Source of the DNA: Phycisphaerales bacterium
GTDB taxonomy: Bacteria; Planctomycetota; Phycisphaerae; Tepidisphaerales; Tepidisphaeraceae
Length of the DNA stretch: 5,052 nt
Direction of reading: 5' to 3'
Assembly: GCA_028288945.1 (NCBI GenBank)
Contig: JAQGHH010000052.1
Location: 1 to 5,052 of the forward strand
This document shows, piece by piece, positions 1 through 5,052 of the stretch (position 1 is the first letter of the stretch; each line of letters starts with the position of its first letter). The position numbers were made by a program, and so were the translations under genes. Below the pieces are notes generated by a model, which was not told where the DNA came from, made no database searches, and was given only the letters and a program-made list of their open reading frames with translations.

Positions 1-350
1 AGTACCGCGATCGCCAACATATTCAGGCGAAGTCCCTCGGCACGGAGCGACGCGAGAAACCCCGGCCCGACCTGGAGGCCGATGGCGTACATGAAGACGA
101 TCAATGCGAAATCGCGGAGGAATTGGAGGAGGTGGCGGTCGATGGTGAAGCCGAACTGGCCGAAGAGCAGCGCGGAGAAGAGCACGCCCGAAACGCCCAG
201 GCGAATGCCGCGGACGCGGACAGCGCCCAGTGCGAGGCCCAGCGTGATCGCGATTGAAAGCCGGGCCAGGCTGATGGCAACGGCGTCACCGGAGTAAGAG
301 GCCGGGGGGGTTTGGACGGCGAGGAAGTATTGCACGAAGAATCCATTCAT
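1..350 (-). CDS. AspT/YidE/YbjL-family membrane transporter, N-terminal fragment
   Basis: The ATG at 350 opens a frame that stays open to the left edge, giving 116 residues; the rest lies outside the window. The visible part is hydrophobic. Segments at about residues 25-44 and 51-66 are followed by the conserved stretch DFALIVFMYAIGLQVGPGF (80-98) and then SLRAEGLRLN. The GLQVGPGF-SLR-G-R-N signature is characteristic of the duplicated membrane domain of the AspT/YidE/YbjL family, inner-membrane proteins of about 550 residues with central TrkA-C domains. AspT itself exchanges aspartate for alanine, but most members have no known substrate, so none is assigned here. An overlapping frame starting at the ATG at 346 lacks the family signature and is a shadow. 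No clear Shine-Dalgarno sequence precedes the start. The gene lies 160 bp downstream of serB, behind a probable terminator. Family is likely; substrate is unknown. Confidence 0.85.
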   Translation of the reverse strand, partial: MNGFFVQYFLAVQTPPASYSGDAVAISLARLSIAITLGLALGAVRVRGIRLGVSGVLFSALLFGQFGFTIDRHLLQFLRDFALIVFMYAIGLQVGPGFLASLRAEGLRLNMLAIAV

Positions 351-394
351 TTTCGTTTAGGATCGGTGATCGCGGTCGGGTGCTTGAATGATAG

Positions 395-425
395 GCGTTC
401 GGGGGAAATGCTGAATGCCGAACGC
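395..425. repeat. Inverted repeat (8-bp arms, 15-nt loop) upstream of the transporter gene
   Basis: GCGTTCGG at 395-402 is perfectly complementary to CCGAACGC at 418-425, with a 15-nt spacer. It sits 45 bp upstream of the transporter start. On the minus strand no T-rich run follows, so it is not an obvious terminator. Its arms share the GTTCGG/CCGAAC core with the hairpin at 494-510. It could be an operator, a 5' leader hairpin or part of a dispersed palindromic repeat; the sequence alone does not decide. Confidence 0.45.
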
Positions 426-493
426 TGATTGCTGCATAGCAGAACTTCCGGCACCCGCGCCGACGCGACGCCCTTGTCGCCGGCGACAGAAAT

Positions 494-510
494 GTTCGGC
501 GGAGCCGAAC
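494..510 (-). terminator. Probable transcription terminator hairpin after serB
   Basis: Directly after the serB TAG stop (513-511), the minus strand reads GTTCGGC, a three-base TCC loop and GCCGAAC: a perfect 7-bp, GC-rich stem. It is followed by ATTTCTGT, which is only moderately T-rich. Position right after the stop codon and the compact stem fit an intrinsic terminator, though the weak T run makes efficiency uncertain. A 14-bp perfect palindrome, TGTCGCCGGCGACA, follows at 475-488. Confidence 0.5.
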
Positions 511-1743
511 CTACTTCTCCTCCAGCAAATCCCGGTCGCGGACCCCGATGAGGTACAAGATCGAGTCCAGGCCCAAAGTCGATATCTTATGCCTCGCGCT
601 TTGGGCAACCAGCGGCTTGGCGTGGAAGGCGATGCCCAAGCCGGCCGCGGCGAGCATCGGCAGATCGTTCGCGCCGTCGCCGACGGCGATGGTTTGTTGA
701 AGCGAGATATTCTCCTGGCCGGCGATTTCTTCCAGGAGTTGCGCCTTGCGCTGGGCGTTGATGATTTCCCCTTTCACCCGGCCCGTGAGTACTCCGTCGG
801 CGATTTCCAGGTCGTTGGTGCGGACGTAGTCGATGCCGAGGCGCGCCTGGAGGTGGCGGCCGAAGTAGGCGAAGCCGCCGGAGATGATGGCGGTCTTGTA
901 CCCGAAGGATTTGAGGGCGGCGATCAGGCGCTGCGCGCCTTCCGTAAGATTCAAACGCTCGGCGACGCGCTGCAATGTCGACTCGGGCAGGCCCTTCAAC
1001 AGCGCGACCCGGCGGGCGAGGGACTGGTCGAAATCCAGCTCGCCGCGCATGGCGGCTTCGGTGATGGCCGAAACCTGCTCGTACACTTTGGCCTCGCGGG
1101 CCAGCTCGTCGATCACCTCGTGCTGGATCAGCGTGGAATCCATGTCGAACGCGACGAGCCTGCGGATGCGGCGGTAGATGTTGTCGCGCTGCCAGGCGAT
1201 GTCGATCGGGTGTTCATGGGTGCACTGCATCAGCGCGGCGCGGAGCGCGTCTTCATCATGCGGCTGGCCGCGGACGGAAAACTCGACGCAGGCGCGGCGC
1301 GGGCGGCCGTCGTCGATCCGCGGCGGGCGGCCGGAGAGGCGGGTGATGATGTCGATGTTGAGGCCCTGCTCGGCGATTACTGCCGACACCGCGGCGAGGT
1401 GCTCGGCGGCGAGCCTTCGCGCCAGGAGCGTGAGGATGAACCGCGGCTTGCCCTGCCGTTGTACCCAGGCGTCGTACTGGTCGTCATCGACGGGCGTGAT
1501 GCGCAGGCGCAGGTCGGAGTGATGGGCGGTGAAGAGCAGGTCTTTCAGGACGGCGGTGGATTCCACGCTGGGCGGGATGCGCACGAGCATTCCCAAAAGC
1601 AGCGTCTTGTGAATGACGGTCTGATTGACGTCGAGGATCTCGATGTTCTGACCGCCGAGGATGCGCGTGAGCGACGCGGTGATGCCGGGGCGGTCTTCGC
1701 CCGTGACATGGAGGAGGAGGATGGATTGGGTGGCTTCGGCCAA
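511..1743 (-). CDS. serB: Phosphoserine phosphatase SerB with two N-terminal ACT domains
   Basis: Hydrolyses O-phospho-L-serine to L-serine, the last step of the phosphorylated serine pathway, in the cytoplasm. Numbering from the TTG at 1743 gives 410 residues. ACT domain 1 spans about 5-85 (LHVTGEDRPG at 11-20) and ACT domain 2 about 100-185. The HAD phosphatase domain follows with every motif intact: FDMDST at 199-204 (nucleophile D200, acid/base D202), E209, MRGELDF at 232-238, ISGGF at 287-291 (S288), K333 and GDGAND at 355-360 (metal-binding D356 and D360). Length and layout match the two-ACT SerB2 type of actinobacteria rather than the shorter E. coli enzyme. The start is uncertain: TTG 1893, GTG 1818 and TTG 1773 are also in frame, there is no upstream in-frame ATG and no convincing ribosome site. 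1743 was chosen because ACT homology begins a few residues later and a strong hairpin occupies 1778-1811. A 7-bp hairpin follows the stop. Confidence 0.95.
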   Translation of the reverse strand: MAEATQSILLLHVTGEDRPGITASLTRILGGQNIEILDVNQTVIHKTLLLGMLVRIPPSVESTAVLKDLLFTAHHSDLRLRITPVDDDQYDAWVQRQGKPRFILTLLARRLAAEHLAAVSAVIAEQGLNIDIITRLSGRPPRIDDGRPRRACVEFSVRGQPHDEDALRAALMQCTHEHPIDIAWQRDNIYRRIRRLVAFDMDSTLIQHEVIDELAREAKVYEQVSAITEAAMRGELDFDQSLARRVALLKGLPESTLQRVAERLNLTEGAQRLIAALKSFGYKTAIISGGFAYFGRHLQARLGIDYVRTNDLEIADGVLTGRVKGEIINAQRKAQLLEEIAGQENISLQQTIAVGDGANDLPMLAAAGLGIAFHAKPLVAQSARHKISTLGLDSILYLIGVRDRDLLEEK

Positions 1744-1777
1744 GGGGTGGAGATTGTAGGCAATGGCCGCCAAACGA

Positions 1778-1811
1778 ACAGGGCCCGGGTGCTTTCGCAA
1801 CCGGGCCCTGT
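1778..1811 (-). promoter_or_regulatory. Strong GC-rich hairpin with GAAA tetraloop before serB
   Basis: On the minus strand ACAGGGCCCGG pairs with CCGGGCCCTGT over 11 bp. One mismatch and three more pairs follow, closed by a GAAA loop of the stable GNRA type. After the stem comes TTCGTTTGG, a weak T-rich tail. The GNRA loop forms only in minus-strand RNA, the direction of serB transcription, which favours an RNA role over a protein-binding site. It ends 35 nt before the chosen serB start. It could be an attenuator or leader terminator, a late terminator for the upstream operon (about 400 nt after that stop), or a folded part of the coding region if serB starts at 1818 or 1893. Confidence 0.55.
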
Positions 1812-1814
1812 CAC

Positions 1815-1889
1815 TCACCCTTCGACGCTTCCCCAGACTGATCCGCTTTCCGCCGCGGCATTGGACGCCGGCACGCGGAAAATGTTCAT
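1815..1889 (-). CDS. Possible 24-codon leader peptide upstream of serB
   Basis: The ATG at 1889 opens a 24-codon frame ending in TGA at 1817-1815, three bases before the GAAA-loop hairpin. The peptide starts MNIFRVPASN and ends SVWGSVEG, with four serines and four glycines. Its stop overlaps an in-frame GTG of serB as GTGA (1818-1815), the usual geometry of translational coupling. The only ribosome-site hint is GGA about 8 nt upstream of the ATG. A frame of this length is expected by chance in GC-rich DNA, so position rather than composition is the reason to list it. Confidence 0.18.
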   Translation of the reverse strand: MNIFRVPASNAAAESGSVWGSVEG

Positions 1890-1897
1890 GCAACTAA

Positions 1898-1942
1898 TCC
1901 GCGCAAATGCGCGGAGTGGGCGTTGTCTTCTCTCTACAACGC
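1898..1942. repeat. Two tandem hairpins upstream of serB
   Basis: Two perfect inverted repeats lie side by side. TCCGCGC/GCGCGGA at 1898-1915 has a 4-nt loop; GCGTTGT/ACAACGC at 1920-1942 has a 9-nt loop. Four bases separate them. On the minus strand they would be transcribed in the serB leader, just before the ATG at 1889. Neither is followed by a T run, so they are not typical terminators. Together with the hairpin at 1778-1811 they suggest a structured 5' leader, or else operator sites. Confidence 0.4.
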
Positions 1943-2156
1943 GTTATGGCGCTCATCATTCGTTGACCGAGGCATCAGTCACTCTTGCGACATGATCAGA
2001 GCACACCCGACTGCATACGCACGAAACCGGCTGTTGGTTTCACACCTGCTATTACCCGGCGTATTTTTGTCCGTTGCGGGTGACAATAAATTTCCTTGCG
2101 TTTGAAGGCGTGTAGGGTGGTTGGGTGAGGTGAATGACCGAGTTCAGACCGGCACG

Positions 2157-2169
2157 TTTGCATTGCAAA
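2157..2169. repeat. Compact 13-bp dyad (TTTGCA-T-TGCAAA)
   Basis: Perfect 6-bp arms flank a single base, about 45 bp beyond the end of the membrane-protein gene in the serB-proximal gap. The one-base centre rules out an RNA hairpin over the full length, so a dimeric DNA-binding protein site is the more natural reading. No regulator can be named, and a chance palindrome is possible. Confidence 0.25.
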
Positions 2170-2210
2170 GCGATTAATGGCATTGGCTTACACGCAACTT
2201 AGTCGGTCCA

Positions 2211-3842
2211 TCAGTTCTGGACGGTTTTCAGGTTGCTGCGGTCGGTGGTGGGGCGCGGGGGTGGGAGCGGCTCCTTGGCCAATTCTTTGAGGAGCGGGCG
2301 GAAATCGAACCAGCCGCCGGAGCCGGGCGTGGGCAATGTCTCGCCGGGGGGATGCGGGGAGCACTCCCGATAGGGTAAGCGCGGGGGGTTGCCGCGAATG
2401 TTTTCTTCCATGCCCGAATTGACCATCACTTTCGCGGGCGCCTTGCCTTGCACGGCCATGACGTAATCGGCGGTGGCCCAGTGGTGAAGCGGCGTGACGA
2501 AGGTCCACCAAAGCCGAGGCGTCGAATCAGGGACGATGACCGAAGGGTAACTCTTGACCGCGACCATGAGACGAGAAGTGAGGCGGGCCCATTGCGTACA
2601 TTGGATGCCGAGGACCAGCGCAAACGTGCAGGCGGCGAACAGCGCCAGGCGGCCGCGGAATGTGTCCGGCTCTGATGTTTCGGCCACGTCGGGCGCGCGG
2701 GAATCCGCGCGGTCTTCGGATGAAGCGTCGACGGGCGGCGATTCGATCGTGGAAGTGCCCGCGGCGTTTTCCACAGCCGAGAATGCGGCGACAAGCGCGT
2801 GAGGCCGGACGGCCGCAAATTCCCTGGGCGGCTTTGCCGCACGCGCCGTTCGATTCACCCACGCGTGTCGGCAGACTTCGAGCGTCGCCAGAACGAAGAA
2901 CGGGCCGGTCAGCGGGCCGACCCATCGGCGGTAGTCGATCGCGGTCGACCAGAACAGCGGGACGTGCGACCAGTAGAGCCAGTAGACCGTCCCGAGCGCC
3001 GCGCACAGCAGCGCCAGTGCGCCGATGACGCGCGCGGCTTGCGGCCGTCGGCGGAGCGTGCCGCGGATGAAGGCCATCGCCCCCGCCAGCCACATGCCGG
3101 TCAGGCCCTTGAGCGGATAGCCGACGACCGCGTCGCGCCAGCGCTGCCAGGCGTTCGCCCAAGTCGCCTCCTGCTGGGCGTAGACGTCGCGGTAATGGTC
3201 GCTGTGATTGGTAATCTCGATCTTCGCCAGCGCCATGACGCACAGTGCCGCCATGATCGCACAACCGATGAGTAACCGGCGGCGTTGGCCTTGGTCGATC
3301 GCGGCGACGGTTGCCGCAGACAATGCCGCGCCCAACAGGAGCAGCACGCCCAGCGGATGCACGAATTGAAACACCACCAATACCGCAAGCACGAGGCGCT
3401 TGGGCCGGCTGAGCGGAACGAATAGCCCCAGGAACACCGGCCAAAAAAGATGGAGCGTGAAGATGCTGTCGTTGATGACGAAGATCTGCCCGGGCAGCGT
3501 GCCGGCACAGCTTCCCAGGACGGCCCAGAGGACCAGATGCGGCGCGCGCCGCCGGACGACCCACCACGACAGCGCCACGCTCGCGAAAGGCCCCATCAGG
3601 AACGGCAGGCCGTAGATTGCTTGTAATACCGTCACATTATTCGTGACATGACTCGCCCAGACCGTCGGCCACCAGAGGAAAAATGTGTGGAACCGCGTCA
3701 GGTAACAAAACGGACGCTGCATGACCAGCGTGATGTTGAATTGAAACGCCCCGTCCCAAATCAAGGGCGCGTGGCAGAAGCACGCGTAAACGGCGGTCAG
3801 CGCGAGGATCGCCGCGATCCAACGGACGTATCGAACGGGCAT
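2211..3842 (-). CDS. Uncharacterised multi-pass membrane protein (GT-C-like layout)
   Basis: I do not recognise a characterised family. The 543-residue product has about ten hydrophobic segments, near residues 7-25, 72-95, 101-123, 126-143, 150-182 (long, maybe two), 190-207, 245-260, 271-291, 306-327 and 398-417. The first outer loop carries WDGAFQFN (29-36). An acidic residue there recalls GT-C glycosyltransferases and related ArnT-like proteins, but there is no proven catalytic motif, so this is only a hint. An Ala/Pro/Glu/Asp-rich linker (about 331-397) precedes the last membrane segment. The tail of roughly 125 residues includes TPLHHWATADYVMAVQGK and ends proline-rich. The start is ATG 3842. 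An in-frame TTG at 3872, with AAGG five bases upstream, is a real alternative adding ten residues. The gene follows the TPR-like gene by 43 bp (13 bp for the TTG start), so co-transcription is likely. Existence is secure; function unknown. Confidence 0.85.
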   Translation of the reverse strand: MPVRYVRWIAAILALTAVYACFCHAPLIWDGAFQFNITLVMQRPFCYLTRFHTFFLWWPTVWASHVTNNVTVLQAIYGLPFLMGPFASVALSWWVVRRRAPHLVLWAVLGSCAGTLPGQIFVINDSIFTLHLFWPVFLGLFVPLSRPKRLVLAVLVVFQFVHPLGVLLLLGAALSAATVAAIDQGQRRRLLIGCAIMAALCVMALAKIEITNHSDHYRDVYAQQEATWANAWQRWRDAVVGYPLKGLTGMWLAGAMAFIRGTLRRRPQAARVIGALALLCAALGTVYWLYWSHVPLFWSTAIDYRRWVGPLTGPFFVLATLEVCRHAWVNRTARAAKPPREFAAVRPHALVAAFSAVENAAGTSTIESPPVDASSEDRADSRAPDVAETSEPDTFRGRLALFAACTFALVLGIQCTQWARLTSRLMVAVKSYPSVIVPDSTPRLWWTFVTPLHHWATADYVMAVQGKAPAKVMVNSGMEENIRGNPPRLPYRECSPHPPGETLPTPGSGGWFDFRPLLKELAKEPLPPPRPTTDRSNLKTVQN

Positions 3843-3885
3843 GATAGTGGTGTAGCCCACCGCCGCGGGCAAAGCAACCTTGAGG

Positions 3886-5052
3886 CTACTTTGCGGTCGC
3901 GGGCTCCGCGGCCAGACGCGCCGCTTCTTTGCGCAGGTCCTCGTACCGACGACCCATGGTCGGACTTAGATAAATGATTCGCCCGTTCTGGGGCGGCACG
4001 GCTTGGAAAATCCGGTCGGCGTCGGCCCAATGTCCGACGCAGGCGGTTAATCCCGCGTACATGGCCATGTCGTCGGGGTCCGGCGTGCGCGTCGCCTGGT
4101 ACTCCTCAAACACGCGGCGGATGTCATCAAAGACGTGCGGGTCGCCCAGATAATCGGCGGGTGACGGCGCGACCCATGCGATGGTCCGCTGCGCTCTGAC
4201 GTACATGAGGGCGATGCGGCCGATATAGTTGTGCGTGTCGCGACATTCGCGGCTGAAGGCGTCGAGGTCCTTGAGACTGCCGTGCCAACGGGGATCGAGA
4301 TAGACCAGCTTGGCCTCGCAGGCGGCGAAGTTGTCGGGGTCGGCCTGCATGGCGCGGTTGAACCACTGTTCCATTTGTGGGCGTTCCTTGCTCGCGCCCA
4401 TCGCGACGGTGATCATGATCGTGGCGGCGCGGGGGTCGGACTGATTCATTTCCCAGGCTTTTGTGAGCGTTTGCTCGGCGATGGCGAGGCGCTTTGCGAA
4501 CAGCTTCCAGCCGTCGTCGGCCACGTCTGTGGCCCAGCCTCCGCCGCGGGCGTCCCAGGCAAAATCGACATAGAACCTGCCTTTGAGCACCAGCGGCTCG
4601 AACGCCCCGGGATAAGCCTTGTCCAGCGCGGAGAAGAGGGGGTTGAATTCCTGCTCGCGGTTGAATTCCTGGCCATGGGCTTCGGCACGGCGTTCGAGGT
4701 AGGTGCGAGCCGCGTCGCACTTTTCCGATGCGCCGATGAACCTGGCGCCGGCGATGTCCGCGAACGAAGTGCGGAATTCGTCGAGCCGGGCGTTATCGAT
4801 CGGGAGGGCTCGCGACGACTTGCTCTGAGACACCGGCAGGAGAGAGTAGACGTAGGCAAATGCGGGGAATGCTTTCCATTCGCGTGGGTAGCCGCTGTTG
4901 GGCATGCTCTTGGCGGCCCACTTGAAGTGATCCAAGGCGGCGGCGGGCTCGTCGACGCCGAATTCCGCCGCCATCATTCCATGGACCGACCGCACGAGCG
5001 GATCATTGCATTCCACATGATCGCGCAGCCAGCCGAAGGCTTTACTGATGGC
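3886..5052 (-). CDS. TPR/DUF4034-like helical-repeat protein, 5' end missing
   Basis: The frame stays open to the right edge: twelve codons (AISKAFGWLRDH) lie upstream of the first in-window start candidate, GTG 5016, and read smoothly into it. The gene therefore probably begins outside the window. The 388 visible residues are mostly amphipathic helices with TPR-like spacing, such as WFNRAMQADPDNFAACEAK (230-248) and the segment with GLTACVGHWADADRIFQAV (334-352). A conserved-looking core, GRFYVDFAWDARGGGW (158-173), is followed by YLDPRWHGS (251-259). From memory this resembles DUF4034-type proteins, whose function is unknown. No membrane segment is visible; a signal peptide could lie in the missing part. 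It ends with TAG at 3888-3886, 43 bp upstream of the membrane-protein ATG, suggesting an operon. A scaffold or partner role for the membrane protein is possible but unproven. Confidence 0.85.
   Translation of the reverse strand, partial: AISKAFGWLRDHVECNDPLVRSVHGMMAAEFGVDEPAAALDHFKWAAKSMPNSGYPREWKAFPAFAYVYSLLPVSQSKSSRALPIDNARLDEFRTSFADIAGARFIGASEKCDAARTYLERRAEAHGQEFNREQEFNPLFSALDKAYPGAFEPLVLKGRFYVDFAWDARGGGWATDVADDGWKLFAKRLAIAEQTLTKAWEMNQSDPRAATIMITVAMGASKERPQMEQWFNRAMQADPDNFAACEAKLVYLDPRWHGSLKDLDAFSRECRDTHNYIGRIALMYVRAQRTIAWVAPSPADYLGDPHVFDDIRRVFEEYQATRTPDPDDMAMYAGLTACVGHWADADRIFQAVPPQNGRIIYLSPTMGRRYEDLRKEAARLAAEPATAK
4641..4671. repeat. 13-bp direct repeat inside the TPR-like gene
   Basis: GGTTGAATTCCTG occurs at 4641-4653 and again at 4659-4671, an 18-bp period. 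Because 18 is a multiple of three, the frame is kept and the protein shows QEFN twice, six residues apart (QEFNREQEFN). This looks like a small in-frame duplication in a loop between helices. Confidence 0.6.

Larger units (their letters stand above)
1744..2210. other. Long non-coding gap upstream of serB, rich in inverted repeats
   Basis: About 467 bp separate the membrane-protein stop from the chosen serB start. Most of it is visibly less GC-rich than the flanking genes. It holds inverted repeats at 1778-1811, 1898-1915, 1920-1942, 2023-2041 (GAAACC/GGTTTC, 7-nt loop) and 2157-2169 (TTTGCA-T-TGCAAA). No tRNA-like fold is seen. No strong terminator directly follows the membrane-protein stop. 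On the minus strand TTGTCA at 2086-2081 resembles a -35 box, but no good -10 box lies at the right distance. The serB promoter is expected somewhere in this gap. The only plus-strand frame here (60 codons from 1923) has no recognisable features. Confidence 0.6.

Noticed and set aside
101..346. Minus-strand 81-codon frame starting at ATG 346
   Set aside because: Ser/Ala/Pro-rich out-of-frame reading of the transporter gene; the frame from ATG 350 carries the family signature.
415..1995. Plus-strand open frame of 526 codons opposite serB
   Set aside because: It is antisense to a gene with intact HAD and ACT motifs. Its translation has no recognisable domain and an odd Gly/Asp/Arg/Val-rich composition typical of mirror frames in GC-rich DNA.
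2058..2086. Possible serB promoter: TTGTCA (minus strand, 2086-2081)
   Set aside because: The sequence at 17-bp spacing (TACGCC) matches a -10 box poorly, and 15- or 16-bp spacings are no better.
1923..2105. Plus-strand 60-codon frame in the gap upstream of serB
   Set aside because: No ribosome site, domain or signal; it overlaps the inverted repeats, and all neighbouring genes are on the other strand.
2799..3275. Plus-strand open frame of 158 codons
   Set aside because: Antisense to the membrane-protein gene, with Arg-rich low-complexity translation and no start context.
2527..3567. Minus-strand open frame of 346 codons within the membrane-protein gene
   Set aside because: It lies in another frame of the same strand, is Arg/Ala/Pro/Gly-rich with no domain, and the overlapping 2211-3842 frame encodes coherent transmembrane segments.
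4127..4720. Minus-strand open frame of 197 codons within the TPR-like gene
   Set aside because: Arg/Pro-rich out-of-frame translation; the overlapping frame has regular amphipathic helices and conserved-looking motifs.

Overview
The window is GC-rich bacterial DNA. All four genes I can support lie on the minus strand, so transcription runs from right to left. The organism is probably a planctomycete or a similar high-GC bacterium. This rests on the TPR-like protein with a DUF4034-like motif, an uncharacterised multi-pass membrane protein, and weak or absent Shine-Dalgarno sequences. No rRNA or marker gene is present, so the placement is inference.

Layout in transcription order. (1) 5052-3886 is the C-terminal part of a soluble helical-repeat protein (TPR/DUF4034-like) whose start lies beyond the right edge. 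(2) 3842-2211 is a membrane protein of about 543 residues with roughly ten transmembrane segments, 43 bp or less downstream of gene 1 and probably in its operon. (3) 2210-1744 is a long gap with lower GC than its neighbours. It holds several inverted repeats, including two tandem hairpins and a very strong GC-rich hairpin with a GAAA loop just before the next gene. (4) 1743-511 is serB, a phosphoserine phosphatase with two N-terminal ACT domains. (5) 510-351 is a short gap with a hairpin directly after the serB stop and a second inverted repeat that shares arm sequence with it. (6) 350-1 is the N-terminal part of an AspT/YidE/YbjL-type membrane transporter that runs off the left edge.

Functionally, serB catalyses the last step of L-serine synthesis, and its ACT domains suggest feedback by an amino acid. 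The downstream transporter belongs to a family that includes an aspartate:alanine exchanger, so an amino-acid theme is possible, but the 160-bp gap with a likely terminator argues against a tight operon. The TPR-like and membrane-protein genes probably form a separate unit of unknown function. I see no mobile element, CRISPR array, tRNA or rRNA. The least explained part is the structured gap upstream of serB, which may be a regulatory leader.
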